Below are positions 32,372-41,890 of a DNA stretch of 64,000 bases, one piece after another. Under the pieces are notes generated by a model. It saw only the letters and a program-made list of their open reading frames with translations. It did no database searches and was not told the origin of the DNA. The DNA is taken from assembly GCA_002428985.1 (NCBI GenBank), contig DIYL01000002.1, positions 434,001-498,000 on the forward strand. Direction: 5' to 3'. The stretch's first letter is position 1. Each line of letters starts with the position of its first letter. The stretch is from Anaerolineales bacterium UBA6055 (GTDB lineage Bacteria; Chloroflexota; Anaerolineae; Aggregatilineales; Phototrophicaceae). The position numbers and the translations under genes were made by a program.

Positions 32372-35300
32372 ATGGAGCAAAGAACTCAAATCACCAATCG
32401 CTACCAAGTGATTGATAAAATAGGGCAAGGGGGCATGGGGGCTGTCTGGCGCGTATATGACCGCCTTGAGCAAAACGAAGTCGCACTAAAGCAGGTGTTG
32501 ATCCCAGAAAAACAACTTGCTTTCGCCTCAAAAGGTGACACTGATGACCTTGAAAAAATCCGCCTGAACCTCGCACGCGAATTCAGCCTGTTGGCAACTC
32601 TACGCCACCCATATATCCTCAGCGTATTAGATTTTGGCTTTGATGACAAAGGGCATCCCTTTTATACGATGACCTTGCTGGAAGGTAGCATGGACTTCAA
32701 GAGCTATGCTGAAGGCCTCCCACAAAATGAGAAAATTCGTGTACTAACACAGATGCTCCAAGCGTTACATTATTTGCACCGACGGGGTATCTTGCATCGC
32801 GACCTCAAGCCTGATAACGTACTCATCGACAAAGATGGTCAAGTTAAGGTGATGGATTTTGGTTTAGCGAAGAAAGATAGCAAAGATGAGCCACAGTCCA
32901 ATGAAAATGACAACATTTCTGGCACGATTAAGTATATGTCACCAGAATTATTTCACGGTGAGCAAGCATCAGTTGGTTCAGATTTGTATGCCTTTGGCTT
33001 AATGGCATATGAAATCCTGACAGGTAAGTACCCCTATAAATTCGACAAAGCGTCTACACTCATCTTTAAGTTGCTGATCGAAAAACCAAATCTCGAGGCG
33101 ATCCCAGAAGTTTTATTCACTTGGATGGGACGCTTGCTCGAACGCGACCCTAATTTACGTTTCGAATCTGCTTATGATGTGTTGCAAAACTTGTATGATG
33201 CACAAGACACCCTGATACCATCCGAAACACAAATCATCCGTGAAAGCTTTTTGCAAGCAAGTGAGTTTATTGGGCGTGATGCCGAACTAACGCAATTGAT
33301 AGATGGGCTTGAGCAAATGACTGATGATGCGACTGCTTTCTTTCTCGTCGGTGGCGAGTCCGGCGTGGGCAAATCACGTTTATTAGATGAGTTAAGAATT
33401 GAGGCATTAGTACGTAATGCACTTGTGATGCGTGGTCAAGGCGTCGAAGGGAGTAGTCAGCCCTTCCAATTATGGTGTGATATTATCCGACGTATGTTAC
33501 TCGTGGTCGAAGTCACAGATTTACAAGCAGGGATTCTAAAAGACCTTGTACCTGACCTGAATGTGTTACTACAGCGCGAGATTATCAAAGCACCCGAACT
33601 CACAGGCAAAACGTATCAAGATCGCATGGTACTCACTATTGTTGACCTATTCCGCAATTTATCACAGCCCATAATTTTGTTGTTGGAAGATTTGCAATGG
33701 GCAAGCGATAGTTTGGCGGTGGTACAACAAATACTGAAAATACCTGAGCAATTGCCAAAGCTGATGGTGGTTGCCAATTATCGCGATGATGAAGTCCCTG
33801 ATTTACCCGCAGAACTCACAGGCATGACACATATTAAGTTAGATCGCCTCACGCCAGCTTCCGTAAGTGAACTCAGTCGCGCGATGTTAGGTGATGTCGG
33901 TACAAATGAGAAAGTGGTTCAATTACTCTACAGTCAAAGTGAAGGTAACTTATTTTTCTTGGTAGACACAGTACGGATGCTAGCAGAAACAAGCGGTGAT
34001 TTACAACAAATTGGTCAAGGTGAATTACCTCAAGGCGTATTTACAGGAGGAATGCAAGCCATTACCCGTCGTCGTCTCAGTAAAGTCGATGTTCAATATA
34101 GCGCGATACAAACCCTCGCTGCTGTCATTGGGCGTGAGATCAATGTCAAACTATTGGTGCATGTCTATGGTGAAGCTAGGGTAGATGCATGGTTAAATAA
34201 TGCAAGTGCATATGACATAGTTAGCGTTCAAGATAACATCTGGCGCTTTGCACATGATAAATTACGCGAAACCGTGATTGCTGACATTTCTGATGATGCC
34301 TTACCCGATATACACCGTACTGCTGCCGAAACGATTGAAGCTGTCTACCCTGATGATAAAGGGTATAACGAAGCGCTGCTAACACATTGGCAACAAGCTA
34401 ACAACTTTGACAAGATTTATCATTATGCCATTCCTGTTGTTGAGAATATGATTACGATTAAAGCAACATACACTATCGCAGATGCGCTACTACAACGCCT
34501 GCTAGACAGTTTGCCAGCCGACGATGCTCGTTGTATTACCCTGTGGAATTGGCTAGCAAATAGTGCTTACAGGCAACGTAATTATAACACTAGTAAAGCA
34601 TACGCTGAGCAAGTGCAACAACTTGCGTCTCTGACTAATAACCAAGAAGAATTAGCAATGAGCTTGAATACACTAGGGCTAGTTGCGTTAAGCGAAGAAG
34701 ACTTCGAAAATGCCAGCGACTTACACCAACAAAGTTTGGAATTACGTCAGCAATTAGACGACCAAAACGGCATCGCAGACAATCTCATAAACCTTGGAAA
34801 TGTTGCAAAGAATCGAGGCGATACTGCTCGTGCCGTTGAGTTGTACGAGCAAAGCCTCGCAATCAAGCAAAAATTGGGCGACCAGCGTGGCATCGCGGGG
34901 AGTCTCTACAATCTTGGTGATATTGCGCTTCGCGACCGAGATTACAACCGTGCACGCGATTTACACCAACAAAGTTTGGAATTACGCCAGCAATTGGGTG
35001 ACCAACGAGGCATCGCGGATAGTTTATATATCTTAGGCGATATTGCATATGAGCAAGGGGACTATGTAGATGCTACTGAGCTTTATCAAAAAAGCTTAGT
35101 TATTGAACAGCAACTAGGCAATCAATTTTATCTTGCAGATGTTCTCAATATACTTGGACTAATTGCGTATCGGCAAGAGGACTATGACCACGCCATCGAT
35201 CTCCATAGTAAAAGCCTCACAATCAAGCAACAATTGGGTGACCAACGTGGTACCGCCACTAGCCTCAACAATCTTGGGTTAGTTGCACATATGCAAGAGG

Positions 35301-35785
35301 ACTATGATCACGCCTCTGAACTTTATCAAAAAAGCTTAGTTATTGAACAAGAATTGGATGATCAATGGGGTATTGCACTCAATCTGCATAATCTTGGACG
35401 CACCACCCAAAAACAAGGGCAATCAGCACAAGAATTGTTTCATCGAAGTTTGGCAATTGCCCATGACATGCAGATCACAACTGTTATGCTGCTGAATATG
35501 GTTGGCTTTGCTCATTATTTTATTGCTCAGGATAATCTCAAACGAGCTATCCGATATATGAGTCTTGCCCAAAACCATCCAGCCCGAAATGATGATGTTC
35601 GTATTTATCTGGATGAAATTCGCCCTCTACTTTCAGCAGTACGCTCTCCAGATGATTTACAAACCGCGCTTGAACAAAGTGAAGAACTCGATTTGGATAC
35701 AGTGGCGCAGGAATTATTGGATGAGTTTAGTGATAAAATGAGTACAGAAAATAACGAAACCACAGATCAAAACCATAATCAATAG
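32372..35785 (+). CDS. Ser/Thr protein kinase-ATPase-TPR regulatory protein
   Basis: The 1137-residue protein (ATG 32372; a TTG four codons earlier also lies in frame) has a protein kinase domain with GQGGMG near residue 18, Lys40, HRD 142-144 and DFG 162-164. A AAA/STAND-type ATPase follows with GGESGVGKS at about 327-335 and ILLLEDLQW near 430. The C-terminal third, from about 770, has about seven tandem TPR units of 40 residues (QQSLELRQQLGDQRGIADSL), which are also nearly identical at the DNA level. Such proteins couple phosphorylation to a nucleotide-driven switch and a protein-binding array. It is a paralogue of the gene at the left edge. The 42-bp repeat lies upstream. Confidence 0.9.
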   Translation: MEQRTQITNRYQVIDKIGQGGMGAVWRVYDRLEQNEVALKQVLIPEKQLAFASKGDTDDLEKIRLNLAREFSLLATLRHPYILSVLDFGFDDKGHPFYTMTLLEGSMDFKSYAEGLPQNEKIRVLTQMLQALHYLHRRGILHRDLKPDNVLIDKDGQVKVMDFGLAKKDSKDEPQSNENDNISGTIKYMSPELFHGEQASVGSDLYAFGLMAYEILTGKYPYKFDKASTLIFKLLIEKPNLEAIPEVLFTWMGRLLERDPNLRFESAYDVLQNLYDAQDTLIPSETQIIRESFLQASEFIGRDAELTQLIDGLEQMTDDATAFFLVGGESGVGKSRLLDELRIEALVRNALVMRGQGVEGSSQPFQLWCDIIRRMLLVVEVTDLQAGILKDLVPDLNVLLQREIIKAPELTGKTYQDRMVLTIVDLFRNLSQPIILLLEDLQWASDSLAVVQQILKIPEQLPKLMVVANYRDDEVPDLPAELTGMTHIKLDRLTPASVSELSRAMLGDVGTNEKVVQLLYSQSEGNLFFLVDTVRMLAETSGDLQQIGQGELPQGVFTGGMQAITRRRLSKVDVQYSAIQTLAAVIGREINVKLLVHVYGEARVDAWLNNASAYDIVSVQDNIWRFAHDKLRETVIADISDDALPDIHRTAAETIEAVYPDDKGYNEALLTHWQQANNFDKIYHYAIPVVENMITIKATYTIADALLQRLLDSLPADDARCITLWNWLANSAYRQRNYNTSKAYAEQVQQLASLTNNQEELAMSLNTLGLVALSEEDFENASDLHQQSLELRQQLDDQNGIADNLINLGNVAKNRGDTARAVELYEQSLAIKQKLGDQRGIAGSLYNLGDIALRDRDYNRARDLHQQSLELRQQLGDQRGIADSLYILGDIAYEQGDYVDATELYQKSLVIEQQLGNQFYLADVLNILGLIAYRQEDYDHAIDLHSKSLTIKQQLGDQRGTATSLNNLGLVAHMQEDYDHASELYQKSLVIEQELDDQWGIALNLHNLGRTTQKQGQSAQELFHRSLAIAHDMQITTVMLLNMVGFAHYFIAQDNLKRAIRYMSLAQNHPARNDDVRIYLDEIRPLLSAVRSPDDLQTALEQSEELDLDTVAQELLDEFSDKMSTENNETTDQNHNQ

Positions 35786-35870
35786 TGCAAGTGCAGCAAC
35801 AGGAAAATAAAGTGATGTTCGCAAATCATATCCATCAAAACATTAGAACACCTTGATTCATAACCCGTAT

Positions 35871-35912
35871 CACAAATACTTATCTTTTTTCTTTATGCGC
35901 TGTTTCTCAATT
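35871..35912 (+). repeat. 42-bp repeat, copy 2, upstream of a STAS-like gene
   Basis: Same sequence family as 32152-32193, with TAGT replaced by GCGC in the centre. It ends 29 bp before the ATG at 35942, so it could include promoter or regulator contacts. Confidence 0.75.
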
Positions 35913-35941
35913 ACACTTAAGAAAAGGTTGTTGGAGGCGTT

Positions 35942-36358
35942 ATGGCATACGAAGCTAAATGGCTGATTGAAGGGCATGTATTATTAAATCGTCACGTAGG
36001 CGAAATTACCAGTGATGATGTCATTAATATCATCCAAGAAAGCTATGTGTTAGTAGAAAATTCTGATCACACATTTCATCTATTGGTTGATCTCAGTGAA
36101 TTTACAGCACTTGGAGCAGGATTAGGAAAAATCCCAGATATTATTGATAAAACGAATCAATTGTTTAAACATCCGCAGTTAGGCATCACAGTCGCCTCTG
36201 GGACAAATAATCGGATGATCAAGTTTTTAGGAAGCATTACCACTCAGATGTCAAATCTCGAACTACACTTTGTTCCAAACCACACAGAAGCGATTCAATT
36301 ATTAATCCGTCTCGCACCCGATATCGCATCCCAATTAGAGAAACTCATGAACGAATGA
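35942..36358 (+). CDS. Small STAS/SpoIIAA-like-fold protein
   Basis: The 138-residue soluble protein aligns by eye along its whole length with the protein at 49643: AKWLIEGHVLL against VSWLIEDHIII, DDVINII against DDAIRST, LLVDLSEFTALG against LINDLSEVDAVA, and NNRMIKFLGSITTQMS against DNQMIKFLSNVVVQVS. The hydrophobic-strand, DLSE and helix arrangement fits a STAS/SpoIIAA-like fold. TTGGAGGCG provides a good ribosome site. The next gene overlaps in ATGA. Confidence 0.75.
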   Translation: MAYEAKWLIEGHVLLNRHVGEITSDDVINIIQESYVLVENSDHTFHLLVDLSEFTALGAGLGKIPDIIDKTNQLFKHPQLGITVASGTNNRMIKFLGSITTQMSNLELHFVPNHTEAIQLLIRLAPDIASQLEKLMNE

Positions 36359-37263
36359 CCACAATCTACGATGCACATCTATGGATAGATTTACGCGAAG
36401 AACTAACTGATAAAGAAATTTCTTCATTTTCATTAGGATATGACGGAAAGCTATATATACTGACAACATATACGAAAGATAATGTGCAGTATCGTACACC
36501 AAATGGTATGTTTGCGAAATTGCGTAGCGACAAACCAAATAACTTCATTGTTTATATAGCAGACTCAAAGCAAGTTGAAGAATACATAATTCCAAAACAA
36601 AAATGGAATTATCACAATATCCAACCACTCCCCAATGATGAGTTATTACTGTTATGTGGTAGAACAAACAAGAGATCAAAAGAAAATGCCAATATCTTTT
36701 CGCTGGATGGGGTAATAAAACGATCATTTACGCTAGGCGATGCGATTGAAGCCGTACAAACAACCTCGACAGGTGAAATCTGGACAAGTTACTTCGACGA
36801 AGGTTTCGATCAATCGTTTGGTGATATTGACATCACTGGGTTACATCGGTGGGATAAAGACGGAAAAGAACTTTATCGCTATTATCCGTTTGGTGGATTA
36901 AATATTCTGATGGATTGTTATGCGATGAATCTTGAATCTAACACCACGGTTTGGATTTATTACTATACTGATTTCCCACTCGTTAAAATTGTCGATGATC
37001 AAATTTCAGATTATTGGCATCCCCCAACCAAAGGATCGCATAATTTCGCGATTTATGGCAATCACATCGTCTTTATCGGCAGTTACGACGATAAACTCTT
37101 CCACCACTATGAGCTTTTACCAAATCATAAGATAAAACATATTCAAACCTTTGATTTTAATCAAGCAGGCTGGTATACAACACGTGGGAAAACAATTATC
37201 ATAAGTGAAGACAATCAATTCTACCGCTTTGATATACCTGAATTGCTCCGTAAAAGAAACTGA
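36355..37263 (+). CDS. Hypothetical beta-propeller-like protein, translationally coupled to the STAS-like gene
   Basis: The start codon overlaps the preceding stop (ATGA), which implies coupled translation. The 302-residue protein is beta-rich without a signal peptide, with repeated units such as FIVYIADSKQVEEYIIP and TGEIWTSYFDEGF that suggest a six- or seven-bladed propeller. No catalytic motif is visible and no family name is certain. The next gene begins 11 bp later. Confidence 0.65.
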   Translation: MTTIYDAHLWIDLREELTDKEISSFSLGYDGKLYILTTYTKDNVQYRTPNGMFAKLRSDKPNNFIVYIADSKQVEEYIIPKQKWNYHNIQPLPNDELLLLCGRTNKRSKENANIFSLDGVIKRSFTLGDAIEAVQTTSTGEIWTSYFDEGFDQSFGDIDITGLHRWDKDGKELYRYYPFGGLNILMDCYAMNLESNTTVWIYYYTDFPLVKIVDDQISDYWHPPTKGSHNFAIYGNHIVFIGSYDDKLFHHYELLPNHKIKHIQTFDFNQAGWYTTRGKTIIISEDNQFYRFDIPELLRKRN

Positions 37264-37273
37264 AATTAGTCCA

Positions 37274-39034
37274 ATGAAACCTTACATTCAACACCATACA
37301 CGCATTAATTTATCAGTAGGCGTAATTGTATGGGGAGTTTTCTTCTTCGTTAGCCTCAATCAATGGTCATACTTATCGCAGATTCACCTACTCATTTTGT
37401 TCGGAGTCGCCATCCTCACACCGATGAGTTTACAACTTGTGATGCCAATTTCTCGTCATGATACCCTACCAATCGTTGCCCACATCATATTACGTATTCA
37501 ACCCATCGTTCCCGTTCTGATCGCCGTATCATTCCTATTATCACAAGGCGAAGCGAGTGGTTTGATCGCATTGGGATGGCTAGTGCAGTCTGGATTGATT
37601 GCACTATTAGGTGCAGTGCGCTGGATGATGCGGTCAACTCGAACACTAGAGGAGTTGTGCATTGATGCTGGACTCGTCTTCACTAGTGTCAGTGGTATAT
37701 GGTTCTTCTTCTATCGATTATCCGGCGAATTCTTTGGTTTTTCAGGTGTACTTGTACCACTAACAGCAGCTCACTTTGTCACAATTGGCATGGGTGCCTT
37801 GATTATCGCAGGATTGATGGGACGACAATTACGCGTCAGTAGTGACTTAACACGCACATATCGTATCATTGCATGGATTACAATTATCAGTCCGATGTTG
37901 GTTGCAATCGGCATTACCCATACAAATCTAATTAGTGCAGTATCTATAATTGAAGTATTCGGTGTTGTTTTATTATCGGCATCATTTGTTGGATTAGCAG
38001 GATACTATCTTCTCAAAATCCGCACGACGATTCAGAACCCTATCGCCACAATCTGTTTGATGTTATCAGCACTCACATTATTTATCACAATGGCGTTAGC
38101 CTTGGGGTATTCAGTCGGACGCTTCACAACACTATTTTACTTTGCAATCCCAGATATGGTGCAGTGGCATGGGTGGTTAAATGCAATCGGATTTGCAGGA
38201 TTAGGTGTTTTAGGGTGGGCAATCGTCAAACCTCAACCCATCGGACACGCTTATGGAATCCCATTTAGCCGAATCAATGGTCGTTACAAAATTGACCCAA
38301 CATTTTATGAGTCGATTGGTGCCATCGCGCAAAATGATGAGTATTCACCAAATGGCTTAGTAGATAATCTCGTAGACTATACAACACCAGACTGTCAAAT
38401 CAACAACCTATCACCCTCAATAATCCGGTTTTACGAGCACACAAACGCACATCAGTTAATGGTCTATCCAATTTGGGCACAATCTTTCAAATATCCTGCT
38501 CGACTCTATAAATGGTTTGCACAACGTATCAACCAGATGAATTTGCCTCTCGAACCAGAAACAGATGCCCGCACAATCCAAAGCCATATTATGGCACTCA
38601 ATGATGCAATAGATGGGCGCAACAACGTACGCGCATGGGTACGAACCTACACGGAGAGCGATGAAGTTGTGTATGTTGCTGGGTACGCAAGCCACATCAA
38701 CAAAAATCGACGCTATATGAATATTTCATTCCCACTACCATTCGGGCATATCACCAGCATTTTGCGATTAACAACGCAACATAATGATACAAGTCTTAGC
38801 CTAAGTAGTATCAATAATTTAGCAACTATAGGTGATCAAGGTGTCTACTTTGTGACGCCTTTATTGACCATCCGACTACCCTTTAACGAGATTATTGATG
38901 TCTATAATACACGCTCTGATGACATACCAGCCCATACAGTTAATCTTGAGAATAGCACACTATTCGCACGTCATCAGATGTGGTTCTTTGGTTATCCATT
39001 CCTCACGCTGTATTATTCGATTTGGTCAGCATAG
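37274..39034 (+). CDS. YndJ-like polytopic membrane protein
   Basis: I use ATG 37274, giving 586 residues. The first 320 residues form about eight to ten membrane helices, ending with WHGWLNAIGFAGLGVLGW, which resembles the YndJ family. The C-terminal 260 residues are soluble and have FYEHTNAHQLM and a duplicated beta-rich pattern with GHITSILRLTTQH. A transport or sensing role is possible. Starting at an upstream codon would overlap the previous gene by about 58 bp. Confidence 0.55.
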   Translation: MKPYIQHHTRINLSVGVIVWGVFFFVSLNQWSYLSQIHLLILFGVAILTPMSLQLVMPISRHDTLPIVAHIILRIQPIVPVLIAVSFLLSQGEASGLIALGWLVQSGLIALLGAVRWMMRSTRTLEELCIDAGLVFTSVSGIWFFFYRLSGEFFGFSGVLVPLTAAHFVTIGMGALIIAGLMGRQLRVSSDLTRTYRIIAWITIISPMLVAIGITHTNLISAVSIIEVFGVVLLSASFVGLAGYYLLKIRTTIQNPIATICLMLSALTLFITMALALGYSVGRFTTLFYFAIPDMVQWHGWLNAIGFAGLGVLGWAIVKPQPIGHAYGIPFSRINGRYKIDPTFYESIGAIAQNDEYSPNGLVDNLVDYTTPDCQINNLSPSIIRFYEHTNAHQLMVYPIWAQSFKYPARLYKWFAQRINQMNLPLEPETDARTIQSHIMALNDAIDGRNNVRAWVRTYTESDEVVYVAGYASHINKNRRYMNISFPLPFGHITSILRLTTQHNDTSLSLSSINNLATIGDQGVYFVTPLLTIRLPFNEIIDVYNTRSDDIPAHTVNLENSTLFARHQMWFFGYPFLTLYYSIWSA

Positions 39035-39111
39035 CACGCCCACATTTTGGCTAGATGGTGAATTAACGGTATCATTATGGCATTATTTCCCCAGAAAGGT
39101 TTATTGCTAGC

Positions 39112-40083
39112 ATGCGCACACGAATTGTTATTGGGGTTTTTAGTATTATTATATTGGGGGCTGTTGGGACTATTTTCCTCAGTCTCGACATTTTTAATCG
39201 CGTCAACGAAATCGACGCGTTATGTGCTCGTCGATCGGGAGAAGAAAACTATACGCCTGATAACTTTGCGTGGGAAGATTTTGATACGACACCATACGCG
39301 ATCGATACATATGAAGCAGTATCATTCCCTGCCCGCGATGGTGTGATGATTAGCGGATTTTTCATCCCTGCACCTGTATCAACAGTATCTGACGCAAGTA
39401 CAGTCATTATCGCGCATGGGTTTAATGACTGTAAACGTCGTCCAATTTCGTTAACACCGGCAGGTATGTTACAACAAAATGGTTTCAATAGTCTCGTGAT
39501 TGACTTACGCAATCATGGGGATTCTGAAGTAACAACACAGCGGATGACAGGTGGTGTAGATGAAGCACAAGATGTACTTGGTGCTTGGGATTGGCTGATT
39601 GAATCGCGGGGTATCTCACCTGACAAAATCAGCGTATTTGGATATTCTATGGGGGGAGCGACAATAATCCATGCGATGTCGGACGAACAACAGATTGTCG
39701 CAGGTTGGTCAGATAGTACCTTTGATAGTATGGATAGTGTTATCAGGTATCAACTTGGCCTTAATGAACCACCTGTACCTGAATTTTTCTCGCCGACAGC
39801 ACTACTTGTTGGACAAGTTGCTGCTGGTGTCGACCTTGCATTAAATACAACCGCAGATGCGTTACAAGACTTAGAAGATCGTCCGCTATTTCTGCTCCAT
39901 AGCACAGAGGATGAACTTGTACCCTATACATCATTCGAAACGTTAATCGAAGTCGCTACCGGCGCAAATATTGACCTGACGACATGGGAGGTCACAGAGT
40001 CTAAACATGTTTTGCATATGTTTAACGACCCTAGCGGATATGAAGAACGCCTCATTACCTTCTTTACCGAGCACCTAAACTAA
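39112..40083 (+). CDS. Membrane-anchored alpha/beta hydrolase
   Basis: The 323-residue protein starts with a signal-anchor helix (about residues 4-26) and an exterior alpha/beta hydrolase fold. The nucleophile elbow is GYSMGG with Ser179; HGFNDC near 102 is the oxyanion-hole region; STEDELVP supplies the acid Asp; and SKHVLHMF ends with the catalytic His. It resembles peptidase/esterase-type BEM46-like hydrolases. The substrate is unknown. Confidence 0.8.
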   Translation: MRTRIVIGVFSIIILGAVGTIFLSLDIFNRVNEIDALCARRSGEENYTPDNFAWEDFDTTPYAIDTYEAVSFPARDGVMISGFFIPAPVSTVSDASTVIIAHGFNDCKRRPISLTPAGMLQQNGFNSLVIDLRNHGDSEVTTQRMTGGVDEAQDVLGAWDWLIESRGISPDKISVFGYSMGGATIIHAMSDEQQIVAGWSDSTFDSMDSVIRYQLGLNEPPVPEFFSPTALLVGQVAAGVDLALNTTADALQDLEDRPLFLLHSTEDELVPYTSFETLIEVATGANIDLTTWEVTESKHVLHMFNDPSGYEERLITFFTEHLN

Positions 40084-40111
40084 TACGCCATCAAACTGAG
40101 GAAAATAATCT

Positions 40112-41335
40112 ATGCCTAACTACTTCACAGCAACATCCCCCATCCATACAGATGAGAGCAATCCGTTTGCGAACAACACTATGAAAGTCCGTGTACCTGA
40201 AATTATTCAGCAAACTATCGACTTAAATTCAAATTATAGCGATAACATCAAAGACCGCTTAAAAGCTCTACGTGATGCCATTGCTAATGATGCGGTGATT
40301 CCAACTTTAGACGAAACGTCAGCACCGGATTATGATAGCTGGTTTACTGCGTTAGAAGAACAACGAGGACAAACTGATGGAGAGTTAACATGGCATAATG
40401 TGCAGTGGTTTTTCGCTGAGACTTATGCCTATCGTCTAGTGATACAAGCAGTGCGCTGGTTCGAAACGAGGCGTGATCCCTTCCTGCCAAAGAAACAAGA
40501 AGAATTAAGCGGGGATGCACTCTGGTCTCTACTTGATCGTGCACTAAATCGCACCGGTACGGTTGAAGAGCAACTCTCACAAGCCGTCGCATTCGGTTTA
40601 TGGGGGAACCGCATTGACCTCAGTTTTGCAGCATCGATGGCACACGGAACGACAGTCAGCGCCGATGATTTACTAGTTGACAACCGTCCGGACTTGTTGA
40701 CGTATCTCAAAGAGTCAGCAACTGATGCCCCCCTTAAAAGTAGCCAACCCGCGTATATCATCGCCGACAATACAGGCTCAGAATTGGCAATGGATTTAGT
40801 CTTAATCGACTTTCTGCTGGAGCACATAACTGATACAGTCTATTTGCATGTTAAATCACATCCGACATTCGTCAGCGATGCTACACCAACAGATGTATTG
40901 ATGTTATTAGATAAGATGCAAGATCACAGCGGAGCGACTGACAACCTTGCGCGACGACTCATAACGTATTGGGAACAAGAACGCTTTGTTATTGTGCCAC
41001 ATCCATTTTGGACGAGTAGCGCCTTCATGTGGCATATGCCCCCAACACTACATGGTCTGCTAAATACAGCACGACTAGTGATCGTCAAAGGGGATGCCAA
41101 TTATCGTCGCACGGTCGGCGATGCAGTCTGGGATGTATCTGTGCCGTTTTCCGATGTAACGCGTTATTTGGACACGCCACTCATGTGTCTGCGTACACTC
41201 AAGAGTGATCCAATCATCGGCTTGCCAACAACGGAAGCCGCTACCAAACTCGATCAAATCGATCCACTGTGGCGCTCAAACGGCAAACGCGGTGTCATTC
41301 AATTTAAGCCTTATACTGAATCGAACACCCAATAA
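40112..41335 (+). CDS. ARMT1/DUF89-type metal-dependent damage-control phosphatase
   Basis: The 407-residue protein has the ARMT1/DUF89 layout: a helical N-terminal domain, FGLWGNRIDLS near residue 161, the metal-binding ADNTGSE near 218-224, and the KGDANYRR motif at 326-333. Members remove phosphate from unwanted sugar-phosphate or related metabolites, an activity known as damage control. It starts 28 bp after the hydrolase gene. Its 3' end overlaps the convergent PPOX gene by 25 bp. Confidence 0.88.
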   Translation: MPNYFTATSPIHTDESNPFANNTMKVRVPEIIQQTIDLNSNYSDNIKDRLKALRDAIANDAVIPTLDETSAPDYDSWFTALEEQRGQTDGELTWHNVQWFFAETYAYRLVIQAVRWFETRRDPFLPKKQEELSGDALWSLLDRALNRTGTVEEQLSQAVAFGLWGNRIDLSFAASMAHGTTVSADDLLVDNRPDLLTYLKESATDAPLKSSQPAYIIADNTGSELAMDLVLIDFLLEHITDTVYLHVKSHPTFVSDATPTDVLMLLDKMQDHSGATDNLARRLITYWEQERFVIVPHPFWTSSAFMWHMPPTLHGLLNTARLVIVKGDANYRRTVGDAVWDVSVPFSDVTRYLDTPLMCLRTLKSDPIIGLPTTEAATKLDQIDPLWRSNGKRGVIQFKPYTESNTQ

Positions 41336-41820
41336 GCGACCGATTCGAGAAAATCCGATTCAAGCCATGTCATGATTTTATTGGGTTGTAATTCATACCA
41401 ATTGCCTTTTTCGGGATCATCGCCTTCAGCTGGATCGAAGCTATATTTTTCTGCATAGTCCTTAAAAAGCTGGGGTTTGCGTGGGTCTTTGAAGTCGATT
41501 GTTATTACTTTGCCTTCAATAATAACCGTTTCATCTCCACTTTCTAAATGCACAACGACATTCGGATTGTGGGCGATATTGCGCGCTTTAACAGATGTTG
41601 TACCGCTACTGAAAAATAAGGTATTGTCGACCCACACACCCCACACTGGCACAGCATGCGGACGACCATCTTTGCGTGTGGTACATACCCAATAATTACG
41701 GGATTTCTCCATTTGCTTATCGAGCCAATCCCATGTGAGCATCCCATCAGTTTCATCACCAGTGATGCCATAGTCAGGCATATTGGGGCGAATGCGCTTC
41801 GCGTTTTTCGGTTGTGGCAT
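41311..41820 (-). CDS. PPOX-class flavin/F420-dependent oxidoreductase
   Basis: The 169-residue split-barrel protein has YWVCTTRKDGRPHAVPVWGVW, LFFSSGTTSVKARNIAHNPNVVVHLESGD and a Trp near the end, typical of PPOX-class F420 or FMN enzymes. AGGAG lies six bases before the ATG. The gene overlaps the end of the convergent phosphatase gene by 25 bp, so both ends share coding DNA. Confidence 0.85.
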   Translation of the reverse strand: MPQPKNAKRIRPNMPDYGITGDETDGMLTWDWLDKQMEKSRNYWVCTTRKDGRPHAVPVWGVWVDNTLFFSSGTTSVKARNIAHNPNVVVHLESGDETVIIEGKVITIDFKDPRKPQLFKDYAEKYSFDPAEGDDPEKGNWYELQPNKIMTWLESDFLESVAYWVFDSV

Positions 41821-41890
41821 AAGGTTCTCCTGTTGATTTATCGTTCACAGGATTACCCTATCACAAAACACTGACAAATGCTGTCGGGTT

